64,000 nucleotides of DNA from Mayamaea pseudoterrestris (lineage: Eukaryota; Bacillariophyta; Bacillariophyceae; Sellaphorales; Sellaphoraceae), in assembly GCA_027923505.1 (NCBI GenBank), contig BROI01000022.1:372001-436000 (forward strand), read 5' to 3'. The notes beneath the pieces were generated by a model that ran no database searches, was not told the DNA's origin, and worked only from the letters and a program-made list of their open reading frames with translations. Both the position numbers and the translations under genes were made by a program. Shown here in pieces: positions 1 through 11,429 of the stretch (position 1 is the first letter of the stretch; each line of letters begins with the position of its first letter).

Positions 1-2
1 AA

Positions 3-3000
3 ATATTGGCGGAAGGTACACCACTCTACTCCAAGAGTGAGCACGACGATTCCGTCAATATGAGTCAAGACGACGCTGAACTGCTTGCCTTTGACGAAGA
101 GCGATTGAACAACAATGTCGACAATGAAGAATCAGCAGCGACCAACGATCAAACCGACTCGTTCCTGCAGCAGCGAGTGCGAATGCAGCAAAGTATACTG
201 CAACGGCGCTTAGGATTGATGGGGTTTGGACGTATCGGCATTGACACGGACGACTTGATCGCGAATGTTGTCACGAGTCGTGACTTGCTGCCGCCGGACG
301 CGAAAGGTACAGACGAGCCAGTCGCCAAGCGCCGACGACGAATAGCCGACAACAACAAGTTTGATCCCAAGCTACGAGTCTTGCTGGTTTTGGAAATGGA
401 GGAACAGTTACGGCGTCGTGGTCGCGAAGAGTCTGACATTCAATCCATACGCAGCAATCAACTAAATGATACTAGCAGTGACATTAGCAATCCACAATCT
501 CTCTTGGCATCCGAAGTCATTTACCGCATGCTCGACCCCAAGTGGGAAATTCGACACGGCGCAGCACTGGCGTGCCTTGGCTTGGTGCGGGCGTGGTACG
601 TGCAGCAGCAGCAGCAGCAGCAGCACGAAGCGGCGCCATTAACGTTTGGAGCATGGTTGCAGCAAGTCATGGCGCGGTGCTTGTGCGTTTTGGCGCTGGA
701 CCGGTTTGGCGACTTTGGTTTGGGTGGTGTTGTGGCGCCGGTGCGAGAGTCGGTGGGGCAGCTACTGAGCGTACTGGTAGCAATGGCTCCCAGAAATGTG
801 CAGGAATGTACGTTTCATGTGTTATTTCGACTCGTTGAGTATCATGAAGACTGGGAGGTTAGGTTTGGAGCTTTGATTGCGTTCAAGTACATTGTTGTAC
901 TGTATCTGAAAGAGTCGATGACTCCAACAAGTAATACAAATGTATCAGATTCGAGCTGTTCCGACGCAGTTTGGTGTAGCGTACTTGTTGAACGAATAGC
1001 AAGAAAGGCGAGTGACTGCTTAAAGGATAAAAGTGATGACGTGAAAGGCATTGCAGCAATAATTCTTGTCGAGTACATACTGCAATCGCCTGCAGTGCCG
1101 GATGTGGCATTTCAAGCTGCTGGCCCGCTTTGGAGGGCATTGCGAAGCGTTGATAATCTGAGCTCATGTTTATCAGATTTATCAATACTGTTGTCACTTC
1201 TGATCGAACATGATATAGAAAGGGTGTTGCACGAACTGCAGACTGGAAAGGGATTGGAAGGGTTGGCGATTGAGGAGGAATCACTCGACGCGGTTTCGCG
1301 ATTCATTCTACGACTGCTCGACTCATCAATGGCGTCGGTGAAACATTCCGGAATGCGGTGCATAAACGCCTTGGCGAGACCACTCAGCGATAGAATCAAC
1401 CAGACAATTTTGCACTCTGAGGATGTCGTTGCTCAAATAGGCGTTTATACAGCAGTGCTGTACCGAGTGTTTGAGACCTTTTTTGACAATGATTGTGAGA
1501 CAACGCCGAATGGTTATGAGTGTGCGCAGACATACAACGAATTGAGAGATCGAGCTTGGACGCGTTTGTCTTCTGGGAGCATTAATCTGTTGCAGCATTC
1601 CGGAGCGCAGCGATCGATTGAACTGGGTCTCGTGATGCGGTACTTTGGTGTAAAGTCGTCTCGCAGTCGAGTTAGCGACTCGTTCGTTGAAAGCACTCGA
1701 GCTGCAGGAGCTTTCAGCAGCTTTCTTCGAGCAGCTTGGAAGATGAATGAGCCAGTTCTCGCTCCTGTATTGAAGCTTGCGCTCATCGTTTTTCTACGGT
1801 CGCCCTGGCTCAATCATTTTGAAGCAGCCTGTCATCTTATCGCAGACATAGCACCTATTTTCACTGCCACAAAGGCTTTCTGGAATATTATGGATGAGCT
1901 CACCGATTACCTGGTCTCAAGGCACCCAAACTGTTTACTATATGACACATTTGCGAGCGCGGAGAATCTAAATACTCTCGAAGATGCTGCCATTATTAAA
2001 ACATGCGACGATGCATTTACTAATGGTGCGTCATTATTGCTGGACGAGAGCAGCTCCGCTCGTTGCGAACATGTGGCGGAATCAGTTTCTGAGTTGTGGT
2101 CACATGCGACGGGAAGGCGTTTTAACATCGCCGACGAAAATGCCAAGGCAGCTTCATTTCTATCCATGCGCCTTAACGCGACAATTGCTGGGACTATAAT
2201 CGCTGTCAAGCTTCCGCCAAAGTTGACACCAATCGTCAGGGCATTGATGACTTCGGTTAAAAATGAACCTGATGTGATCAAAGGAGGATCACTTTCCTGC
2301 ACCGCAAAAACTATGACGAATCACAGCGATGAAAATTTGTCGCCAAGGGCGGACTATACTAGTCACTCTTTGAAAAAGCTCATCTTGTCCATCGACAGAC
2401 TGCCTGCAACGACTGGGACTTTAAAGAAGGTCTTTGAGTCTTTATGCGAACTCGCCGCTGACGATAACTTCATTGCTGCTTTCACGATTCAGCGTGTTGT
2501 TACGAAGTGGTTGGCGACACTGAACATGTCTGAGACCGATGTCCTTTGGAGTCGCCTGCAAGGGTGCGGTCAAGAAGGTTTGATACTTGGTAACAACGAC
2601 ACAATTAGAACCTTAAAAGTTTTCGAGATAATCTGTGGCAGTTTCGATACTGATAGCACGGAGATGAACAGACTTGCCATGGAACGTTTCATTTCTCCCT
2701 TGATTGATTATGAGTGTAACAGCGACAGCAATATTCAGCAACCGTCAAGCATTTCAATAATATGTAAGCTTGTCAGGATCAACTTCCACGGCAACATGAG
2801 AGTTGCAATTGCATCTCTCGCGCCCTTTCTACAAAGCCAATCAGATAATTCTAAGCGAATGTCAGCTTGTATAGTATTGGACAAACTTATTTCTGATGCT
2901 GGTCTGAGTATCTGTCCATTTGTTCGATCGCTTCTTCCTATTGTTCTCTCCCTCCTTACTGATTCTGTCAAGGTCTGTGCTGGTATGGCTTCCAAAATGT

Positions 3001-5084
3001 TTGCATGCCTGGTCCGAGCGGCTCCGCTGGTACAGCAGACAGAGTCCATTCGAATTGATTCGATGCCGGCAAATGATTTTGGAGAAAAAGTTATCGACCA
3101 TCTGATTCTAGGCAAAACTATGCCGCCTGTTTTGTTCCCGAGAATTGTTCTGGAGTCGCTCAAGGAGAGCAACACTGTATTAAGAGAGTACCAACGAGAA
3201 GGAATTTCTTGGTTGCGCTTTCTCCAGTCCGTCAATTTGAATGGCGCACTTTGTGACTCTATGGGACTCGGAAAAACATTGCAAGCTTTGATGGCGATAG
3301 CGCTATCACATGTTTCTAATTCGACCGGGGAGCTTGAGAAGGACGCCATGTCGCTAGTTGTCTGTCCTGCATCGGTTGTTGGTCACTTTATCCAAGAGAT
3401 CGACAAATTCTTCCCTAGAAAGCGAGTTTTTCGATCGCTCTGCTTCGTGGGGCCGACGCACATCCGGCGAAAGTTATGGTCCAAGATGGCGCCGGACGTG
3501 AATTTAGTCGTGACGAGTTACAGTGTGCTACGAAGTGAGACCAATTTGTTAGCTTCGAAAAAATGGCGATATTGCGTCCTTGACGAGGGGCATCTTTTAT
3601 GCAACCCGCGTACAGGTAAAACCCATGAGGTTGCCAAAGTCGCTTCTGTATTCGCTCTCTAACGCTATGTTTTCGCTTTGCCAGCCACCGCTAGAGCATC
3701 AAGGACGCTTAGCGCCAGGCATCGACTGATAACAACTGGGACGATTATTCAAAATGGACACGTGAATGAGCTGTGGGCAACGTTTGATTTTCTTATGCCG
3801 AACTTTCTTGGCGACATCGCACATTTCTCAAAAACGTTTGCACGACCTATCACACGTGGGCAGCTGCCGGGAGCGTCTGCCGACTCTATATGTGAGAGTA
3901 TAAACAAGCTGAAAACGTTGCATCAGCAATGTCTCCCGTTTATTCTACGGCGTGACAAAGACAAAGTTCTTCGCGAGTTACCTCCCAAGATAGTGTCGGT
4001 GATTCCAGTATCAATGAGCGGGCTTCAGGAGAAGATGTATGCGACGTTACTTAGTCGTCCTCGTGTTGAGAGCGTGTTGAGCGAGTTGCAACTGATGCTG
4101 GAAGGCAAGAGCGTTCCTCATAGCGACTCTTCGTCAAGCGGCGACGCATTGAGATCTTTGCTATTATTGCGGCTGGTTTGCACCCATCCCGCCCTTGTGT
4201 CTCAGTCAGAGGAAAGCGATTTTATGGACCTTAGTATAAATGCATCAGGAAAATTGTTGGCACTAGTGGAACTCCTACGTGAATCTGGAATTTACGAAGA
4301 TGTTACCTCCGGTGCCGACAATGATCGCTCTCTTTTGTTTTGTGGCGCCGATGAGGCTTCAGACGATTATGAAAGTCTTTTGAATTCAACGATGGACAAT
4401 TACACAACCTCTGACATGCGAAAGACTGAGCCCTCGAAATGTGTAATATTTGCACAATTTAGCAAGAGTCTCGATGTTGTGGAACGCTTAGTACTCAATC
4501 GTCTTATGCCCACGCTGCAATACTTGCGTTTTGATGGCCAAGTTCCAGCTGAAAAACGAGCAACCATCGCAGACTCGTTCAATCGCGATCCTCACGTTAA
4601 AATACTCCTGTCTACGACTCGTGTGGGGGGACTTGGTTTGAATCTAACAGGTAAAGCTAAAGGTGATCTTGACATGCTCTTGCGATTTTATTTGGCTCAA
4701 TCACCGTAACATGTCACAGGCGCAGATATGATTATTTTCTTGGAAAATAGTATGAATCCCTTCGCTGATATGCAGGCAGCTGAGAGGGCGCACAGGATCG
4801 GGCAGGTAAGAGTATTGAATGTCTACAACCTCGTAACGAGCGATTCGGTTGAGGAAAAGATCATGCTGCTGCAAAAAAAGAAAGTGGCTGTGAGCGAAGC
4901 CATCGTCAATACTGAAAATTCAAGTCTGTACAGCATGGGTACAGATCGCTTGTTGGATATCTTCACAGCACGCACGAACGATGCTGCGAGTGATGGCGCT
5001 CCCATAGATTTGGACGCGCTTGCAGAAAATCTCTGCGAGGAATACGAAAGTCTTTCTGTCGAAAAGTTCTTGGAAAATGTTTGA
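3..5084 (+). CDS. MOT1: MOT1/BTAF1-type SNF2 ATPase, 5'-truncated by the window edge
   Basis: Mot1/BTAF1 is a nuclear Swi2/Snf2 ATPase that strips TATA-binding protein from DNA. Exons read as 3-3615, 3685-4650 and 4720-5084; both introns are 69 bp, GTAAA...CAG, and join in frame to give about 1647 residues. The frame is open into the left edge, and the first residues (ILAEGTPLYSKSEHD) resemble an internal segment of the family, so I infer roughly 100 N-terminal residues lie outside; ATG 60 is probably not the start. HEAT-like helices fill the first ~1050 residues. The ATPase follows: VLREYQREG near 3178, Walker A DSMGLGKT near 3258, DEGH box just before intron 1, helicase-C motifs TRVGGLGLNLTG before intron 2 and AERAHRIGQ after it. 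Seven CAG codons at 603-623 give a Gln run. Motif I, II and VI residues are intact, so it looks functional. Confidence 0.93.
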
Positions 5085-5265
5085 GAGTGCGTTAATATAC
5101 TCGTACACTACCGGATTTGTAACTATCATTGCATCATTAGTTTTCAATTCGCTACGGTAATGCGACTTTAAAGGTACTACACTGTTACTGTTGTCTTGTT
5201 GATCCGCTCATTAAATATCTCTAAAGCAATGAACTACTAATGCCAAATTATGCTGAAGATTTTGT

Positions 5266-7883
5266 TTATGGTCCGTAGTATCCTCCGCCACCGGCGCCAA
5301 AACCAGGTTGAGCCCCATACGCTGTGGGCGGCGGAACCCCGTACGCCATAGGAGGCCCTCCAAGACCTACAGGCGGTCCACGGCGTGCGTTTGGACCCGT
5401 TTCCTTGCCATATGTGAGATCAAAGCTAGTTCCGAGACGGCCCGATTCTTTCGCAAAATTAATGCGTAGCGCGCCGCCATTTACCAAGTGTCCAATAAAG
5501 GCTTGTCGGCATGCAACAGCTTGCTCCCTCGCAGACGTATTGACAAATGAAAAAGCGCCCTTCGTGACCACGCCAAGGATTTCGGCGTGTTGCGAGAACA
5601 AGTCTCGCAGCTGTTGCTCTGTCGTCGAAGGTCCATAGCCGGCGACAAAGAGATTCTTTGTGGCAGGGTTTCCACGATCGTCTCGGACATCATCGACGTT
5701 TTGCATCGGTGGCGCCATATGCCCTGGTCCAGACGGGAAGGACGATGGAAATGTTTGCTGTGGTGGTACATGGGGCGCTTGCACAATTGACTGTGGCATC
5801 CCTCCAGCAGTCGAAAGTCCTCCCATGGGCACTGAAGCAGAATGCGAGGATGGCCCATAAGCCGACGCTTCTCTCGGCTTTCGTTGCGCTGGATTGATTC
5901 TGATAGGCATACCGCCGAGCAGGGTCCCTGTTAGCGCTTCGCGGGCCATCTGAGCGTTCAAGGGATCGCTGGTATTTACAAAGGCAAACGTGCCCTTCAT
6001 AAAAACTTCATCCACTCGAACGTAGGGAGAAAATAATTGTATAATGTCGGTTTGCGTGGTGCTGGGTCCAAAGCCACTTACGTGGAGGTTACCTGCATCA
6101 GATTTGGGTCGGAATCCACCGTTAACTGCAGCTCCATATGGAGCAGGAGCCGCGTAGCTCGCGTTCGAAGCCACTGCGGGCAGGCCATAAATGCTCGTCG
6201 AAGCGGGCTGATGAGCTGGAACATGCATAAGTCGACCATGATTTTGACTTCCATTTGAAACGCTTAGTGTCCTTACGAGATCAAGAAGCCTCTGCTGATC
6301 GTATTGACCCGACGCATCCACAAAGGTGCCCAGAAGACCTGGACTGTTAGTAATAGTCTGAAGTGCTTGTATATCCTGTCCGAGAAGAAACATTGGAAGG
6401 CCTAAGCTTTGCAGATATTCAGGAGTGGCACCCGACTGAGGATGATACGGCGCTGGCACCCCATACGCATGCTGCGTTTGCTGCGCGTTGGGCACCAGGC
6501 CTTGTAAAGTTGAGGCGACGTCTTGATACAACGAAGGTGAAACTGTCGCAGCCCCGCCGACAGCCGCCGTCGCACTCTCTTGTAAAGGAACAAAAAAGGG
6601 AATAGCCTCCAAGTCTGCCGAGGATTGCGACGTCATGTCCAGGGCAATTTCAACGTCAGTAAGAGGGTTTGGGCTGCTAGCTACATCCTTCTCTGTCAAA
6701 TAGTGTACGCGAGGCACCGTTCTCATCCGACTTTCTTGTAGCGATTTTTCATTGGAAGAAAGCTCCGCCTTCGTCACATTTGGCAGCTCAGGAAGCAAGG
6801 ACGGAACCCGCCAAGCCATGGAAGGTTTCATCTGACTTGACAAAGGGACAGGGTCGTCGGCGTCATCATCGTCCGTCAATTTCGCTCTCCTACGAACAGA
6901 AACGCAAAAAAGTTAAGATCCGCGCATGAAAAAATCTACAAACATATTCGATCACTGACAACTTACTTTGCGCTGGCGAGTAGTTCCTTCTCGCGCAATC
7001 GGTCCCGTTTCTTCCGATCCGACCATGAGCTTGACGCCTCCAAGCCTCCAGCCCCAGATGCTCCATCAACCGAGTCATCCGTTTCGAGTGTTTGGGCCAC
7101 AGAAAGGTTACCGCCGAAATGATCCGCCCATTTCACACGCTTGGACAATTTCTTCGCCTGAGGTGCTTTTGCAGTGCCATTTTGTTCATTCCCCGGAGGA
7201 GGTAAGTCATTATTTTGATTACCATTGGTACCGCTGACCTTCTTAAGCAACGATGAGAAGGACGAAGAAGCCTTTTTCGGTTCATCGGCCAACTTCGCTC
7301 GCTTGATAGACGCATCGTTAGCATTCATCGGCTCGGATGGACGCTTTGGAACCAAACGCGGCGGCTCAGGCGCCGGAATTGTCTGCACAAGATGGTCACC
7401 AGCAGCCTGCGAAGTCTCTTTTGGCAGGTCTTGACTCTTCCGAGCCTTTACAGATGAGCTCCAGCTATCCTTCACTAGCTGAATTCGCTCTTTGACGACA
7501 GCAGCGTTCGGCGAACTCGTAATCATGCTGTGCTTCTCGAGCGAACCGACGAGTTTGCCCATACCTGACGACTTGACTACAGACTTTGTAACCGGAAGCG
7601 ACGCTATATTCGACAATAAATGAAGTAAAAGATCAACTCCACCAATCTTGCCACTCAATATTTCTTCTAACCATTTCTTTACGAACGAAAGGTAGTCATA
7701 ATCAAGGAGACGGGCAATCGAAGAACTAGAGGGATTGGTAAGACCTACTACTGCTAGCAAGACACACCTGCGATGCACCAGAACAGAGTCATGCGACTGG
7801 ACCCCATCAACAGCCTTTGCTTTCTGTAGAAGACAAGAAGGAGCGGTAATATATGAGACGAAAGGAAAATTATGTATGCGCAT
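5266..7883 (-). CDS. PNUTS-like TFIIS-N-domain protein with two C-terminal RRMs
   Basis: Two exons (minus strand) 7883-6967 and 6889-5266 join across a 77-bp intron (GTAAGT...GTAG) and give about 846 residues from ATG 7883. The 5' end is uncertain: the frame stays open to about 8003, and a second 93-bp intron (7824-7916) is possible. Order: a TFIIS N-terminal/LW-like helical domain (around LLDYDYLSFVKKWLEEIL), a Lys/Ser-rich linker, the motif KRVKWADHFGGNL that fits the PP1-docking pattern [KR]VxW, then a PNUTS-like stretch (MAWRVPSLLP...), a Gln/Pro/Ala-rich region and two RRMs (NLHVSGFGPSTT; NLFVAGYGPSTT) with aromatic RNP1 segments (GTFAFVNT, GAFSFVNT). The tail is Gly/Tyr-rich. TFIIS-N plus RVxF is the layout of PPP1R10/PNUTS, a PP1 subunit for RNA polymerase II; the RRMs are additional. 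Nuclear location and PP1 binding are inferred. Confidence 0.72.
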
Positions 7884-7940
7884 GCCATTGCGGCCGAAAA
7901 TACACAGTGCAAACACGTCGCCATCAAAAAGGAGCTCCAA

Positions 7941-8603
7941 GACGAAGTTAAAATTTAACGTGAAAATAGTTGGGAGAGCAGTCTTGCGGTCTCGCCATGT
8001 AGGTCATACTGGCTGCGAATCTACCACAGCGCACATGCATAGCATGGCGTTCGAACGGCGCGCCTTTGACAATTTGCGGATGCGCCGGCCACTCTCCGCA
8101 TATCGATATGTGTAAAGACTTCGCTGCAGTAATTTTAAATTACAAGGTATAGCCAAATCATCGAAACAAGTTGCCGTGAATTATTGTATGCATGGTGTTC
8201 AAGCTGCTGGACTGCTGCTTTGGCACTCCTCTCCATCGGTGCACTGTCCGGGTCCAAAGGACTACTGCTAATTGCCTAAGTGTATCTACCATCCATTAGT
8301 GCTCGCGCCCGCTATACAACTGACTACATGATAGAGTCTTTTGGTCATGTCGTTGCAATGTTAATGGGGCGACAAATTATCGTCGCGATATCGAGACTCA
8401 TAGTAGACCGACGCGCTAGTCATGGCATGGGAACTGTACAGTCAACAGCCTTGCAAAGACTTCAAAGTAGATATTCTCTCATCGTGAAGAACGCTGTCAC
8501 GTCCGAGGAGCAGGCCAAGGAGTGGCAGCTGTGCAAGGGCGAAGAGCGGAGACAAGGCAGCAACTCGCGCGCGCATTCGTCAATACTAGCCGAAAGTAGG
8601 CAC
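7941..8603. other. Intergenic stretch, no supported gene
   Basis: It lies beyond the 5' end of the PNUTS-like gene and the 3' end of the duplicated-exon gene. Open frames here, such as the 60-codon minus-strand frame 8462-8644 with six cysteines, have no recognisable domain or splice partner. I see nothing firm. Confidence 0.4.
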
Positions 8604-8932
8604 TTGGCAACGGGCAGCGCATGAAAGTTCGTAGTTACAAACATTCCGCCTACGGTAGATTACAGACCAGCATTTGGATATCTTGTAAATTTCGGTTCAG
8701 CCGCGAACCCTTAGACGTTAAATAGATAACGTGACAGCCTTGCTTCTTAATTTTTGCCTCGAAATGGCGACGGGCAGCGCTTGGTAGTTCGTGTTTCATG
8801 AATTCATCCTTGATTACTGTCCATCGCTTGGCTATCTTGTAAATTTCAGCCGCGAACCCTTAGACGTTAAATTGACAACGTGACAGCCTTGCTTCTTGCT
8901 GGTTCTCTCCTTGCTTCGTGCCTTGAAACGCC
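8604..8932. repeat. Diverged tandem duplication of a terminal exon plus 3' flank (two ~160-bp units)
   Basis: Units lie at about 8604-8768 and 8769-8932. Shared blocks include AAGAAGCAAGGCTGTCACGT, TTAACGTCTAAGGGTTCGCGG and CAGCGCATG/CAGCGCTTGG, read on one strand or the other. The 8769-8932 unit holds the last exon (8832-8921) of the neighbouring minus-strand gene. The other unit keeps the same frame open but has an indel and a different stop, so it is an extra, decaying copy downstream of the gene. Confidence 0.85.
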
Positions 8933-9438
8933 AAATATTACCGGACGACGATCGCAATCTCTTCAAATCCAAATTCCTTTATTGACTCACCTGCAACAAG
9001 GGAAGAAAATCATCCGCAGCTTGCGCCTCTGGACGCAAGCGAAAGCCTTGCAATAGATAGATAGAAACGCTCATGTGAGAAAACCCGGAAGCAAAATGGC
9101 AGCGCGAAGCGTCAATCGATGCACCACTCACCACTTGTATCCAGCGCTTTTAGTAGTTCTTGTTCGAATCCATCAATATCGGGTTGCGACTCTGATAGCA
9201 GCAAGGAGGGTGCACACTTGCCGCTCTCGCGGGCGCGTTGCAGGACGCTCATGGTTGATTGTGTGAAATGGAAGCGCAAGTCAAGAGAGCGCGCGGTTTG
9301 TGGCGGACGTGACTCGTCGATGCACTCCTTTGCGACTGGTGAGTACCGGTGCGAGTGTGAACGACTGACAGATGCATGCGCGGAAGAAACGAAGGCCCTG
9401 CCTGCACCATGGACCGCATTCTTCACTCGTTTGCTCAT
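8832..9438 (-). CDS. Unknown 150-residue protein, three exons
   Basis: I do not recognise the product. Exons (minus strand) 9438-9132, 9046-8991 and 8921-8832 are joined by introns of 85 bp (GTGAGT...CAAG) and 69 bp (GTGAGT...CAAG), and phases match at both joins. The predicted protein begins MSKRVKNAVHGAG and is rich in Ser, Arg and His over its first 50 residues. It contains DIDGFEQELLKALDTSG and LRPEAQAADDFLPLL, probably helical, and ends in a basic tail (TSKGSRLKFTR). No membrane segment is visible. The Arg-rich N-terminus could be an organelle presequence. It diverges from the PPR gene with only 53 bp between start codons, so the two are probably transcribed from one shared promoter. The last exon was copied in tandem just downstream (8604-8768). 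Confidence 0.5.
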
Positions 9439-9491
9439 TTGGCCAGTCGTCGTGATCCTTGCCAAAGATTTGTGTTACCGACGTCTACACG
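9439..9491. promoter_or_regulatory. 53-bp bidirectional promoter/5' region
   Basis: Only 53 bp separate the ATG at 9438 (minus) from the ATG at 9492 (plus). Both 5' UTRs must therefore overlap the opposite gene or be extremely short. No TATA box is evident. Confidence 0.45.
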
Positions 9492-11429
9492 ATGAAGGCT
9501 TCTCTTGCGAAAGGCATCATTTCCGGGAGACGAGCGTTGCGGCAGCAGCGCCGTGCCTCTTTGTCGCCATTTCCGGCAGCAGCTCTTGGATGTGGACCAC
9601 TCCATTTGGAATCATCGCTTCTGGATGACAGATCTAAGACTTATCAACGTTTCATGTCTTCTGCGACCCTTAGAGAGATACCGCAGCAGGATATTACTGC
9701 GCAAATGGCATCAACTCAATCAAATTCTATGCCCAATGATTACGGCAGCAGCAATCCACAATCATTATGTTTAGCTAATATATCAGAGTTTTTGAAGGAC
9801 TTGGAACGAGCGGCAGCTTGGAATCACGGAAAACCAGGCAAGCGACATGATTCTCACTTGTGGGAACCAGAATTTTGCAGAAGCGTCGTGCAGAAATTTG
9901 ATGCGTTTCTTTCAGACGCAGTTGCCGCCAAGCAGTATAGCAATAGCCAGTCGACCGTTTCAAAGGAACAAGCCATTTTATTATCACCTGAAACAGTGAC
10001 ACTAGCCGTCAAGGCGCTTGTCAAGTCTCATTTAGAGACTCATGAACTATCCACCCAAATCCGCTCGTGGGAGCGAGCCCTCGGCCAGTTGCGGCAAACG
10101 CCACTCACGGATCACTTGTCACTCCGCCTATTGACAGCCAATGGCAAGGCTGGAAACATTGGGCGCGTACTGAGTCTGCTGCAGCTACGCAAAGCGCGCC
10201 ACTACCAGCCTCGTCACCGCGAGTTTTGGTACGCCATTACGTCACTGCAGGCGGCGCAACCCAAACTGCGCAACATTTTCTGCAACGATTCAGAGCAACC
10301 ATTGATTGACAATCCAACGCGGTGGCTTGATGCGATCTTGTTGAATATGCATCAGCGAGATTTTCCGCTGACGGCCGGGTTGGCGAACCATATGTTAAAG
10401 TGTTTCGTCGCTGGCTACTCGGGCAAGGCGGTTCACCACTTTTATCGAGTCTCGCGACAAGCAGTCTTGTCGCTGCCAGTGGAGGAGCGACCCGCAAATG
10501 ATGTGATTGAAAACATGCCGACTCAGTCTGTGTCGTTTCAACCGAGCGATGACGAGAAGCAAAACGACAAATATATTGGGTGCTATCGCGAGCAACCAGT
10601 CAAAGTTAATGTGCAGTATCATGCGGCCTCGCCGCCTTTTTACAAGATACCCTCGCAAGTGCGAGGCAAGCTACTACCTGATTTGCGAAAGGAGAATGAC
10701 AGCGCAAAGAATAGCAACACTATGAACAATCGATCGGAAGGTGGCGTCTTCAAGATTGACCGCGAGACGGACCCCAACTACTCTATTCCACTTTCCGCCG
10801 CCTTTTCATTTGCCGAGTCGCTCCAGCATGGCGCCTGCGGACATGAAGGCATTCGGTTGAACACTGGATCGTACAATGTGTTGATCCAAGCTTGCGTGCA
10901 GCGGGGCGCACTGTGGCGAGCCATGCACTTGGTGGACGAAGTCATGAGCAGCAGTGATGACGCATCAACAAAACCGAATACCATGTCTTTCAATTTAATT
11001 ATTGCTGGCTTGGCCCGTGTTGGCGATGTCATGACCATGCAGGACTACTATCACAAACTTTTGGCCGCTCAGTTGCAGCCGGATGCTTGGACCGTGCGAG
11101 CAATTGTCGACGGCTTGCTGAACTTGGGCGACGTTTCCGCAGCCGCCACTGTTGTTCAAGACTTGTTCAATCAACATTCAGTGCTACCACCATATACAAC
11201 TCATATGAAGATACTGGAATTGTGCTTGGGAAGAAGCATGGTGTATGAGGCCAAGCGACATGTTTATTTTTTGCAGCAACTATGGCACTGGGAGCCAAAT
11301 GAGTACCACGACGAAGCATTCGTTAAACTCATGCGGGCGACACAGCGAAATACACAGTTGCAAAAGCCGGCGCTGCAGCAACTGTTTCGATACTTTGGTG
11401 CTGAATTGCTAGATTCGGATTTCTTGTAG
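9492..11429 (+). CDS. Pentatricopeptide repeat (PPR) protein, probably organellar
   Basis: A single exon encodes 645 residues. I start at ATG 9492; the open frame extends upstream only through a TTG codon. The N-terminus (MKASLAKGIISGRRALRQQR) is basic and amphipathic, as in mitochondrial or plastid presequences. PPR-like helical pairs are clearest in the C-terminal third: TGSYNVLIQACVQRGALWRA, then TMSFNLIIAGLARVGDV, then DAWTVRAIVDGLLNLGDV, at about 35-residue spacing. Earlier repeats are degenerate. PPR proteins bind organellar RNA in editing, processing or translation; the target cannot be read here. It shares a 53-bp divergent promoter with the unknown gene at 9438. Its last codons and 3' UTR are duplicated in tandem (11395-11614). 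Confidence 0.8.
   Translation: MKASLAKGIISGRRALRQQRRASLSPFPAAALGCGPLHLESSLLDDRSKTYQRFMSSATLREIPQQDITAQMASTQSNSMPNDYGSSNPQSLCLANISEFLKDLERAAAWNHGKPGKRHDSHLWEPEFCRSVVQKFDAFLSDAVAAKQYSNSQSTVSKEQAILLSPETVTLAVKALVKSHLETHELSTQIRSWERALGQLRQTPLTDHLSLRLLTANGKAGNIGRVLSLLQLRKARHYQPRHREFWYAITSLQAAQPKLRNIFCNDSEQPLIDNPTRWLDAILLNMHQRDFPLTAGLANHMLKCFVAGYSGKAVHHFYRVSRQAVLSLPVEERPANDVIENMPTQSVSFQPSDDEKQNDKYIGCYREQPVKVNVQYHAASPPFYKIPSQVRGKLLPDLRKENDSAKNSNTMNNRSEGGVFKIDRETDPNYSIPLSAAFSFAESLQHGACGHEGIRLNTGSYNVLIQACVQRGALWRAMHLVDEVMSSSDDASTKPNTMSFNLIIAGLARVGDVMTMQDYYHKLLAAQLQPDAWTVRAIVDGLLNLGDVSAAATVVQDLFNQHSVLPPYTTHMKILELCLGRSMVYEAKRHVYFLQQLWHWEPNEYHDEAFVKLMRATQRNTQLQKPALQQLFRYFGAELLDSDFL

Noticed and set aside
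603-623. CAG repeat as a possible mobile or unstable element
   Set aside because: Simple in-frame Gln run of seven codons inside MOT1; ordinary coding microsatellite.
8280-8624. 114-codon plus-strand open frame
   Set aside because: No domain, poor composition, begins in untranscribed-looking DNA and runs into the duplicated 3' flank of the opposite gene.
8462-8644. Minus-strand 60-codon frame with six cysteines resembling a CX9C protein
   Set aside because: Cysteine spacings are 8, 6, 8 and 4, not twin CX9C, and the frame begins inside the duplicated repeat without a splice partner.
8646-8868. Minus-strand open stretch through the repeat (EIYKIAKRWTVIKDEF...)
   Set aside because: It would need an acceptor in the wrong phase after 8991. 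The 69-bp intron to 8921 fits better, which makes this stretch 3' UTR and repeat.
9172-9190. TTCGAATCC resembling a tRNA T-arm
   Set aside because: It lies inside an exon of the minus-strand gene, and no acceptor-stem or anticodon-arm pairing could be found around it.
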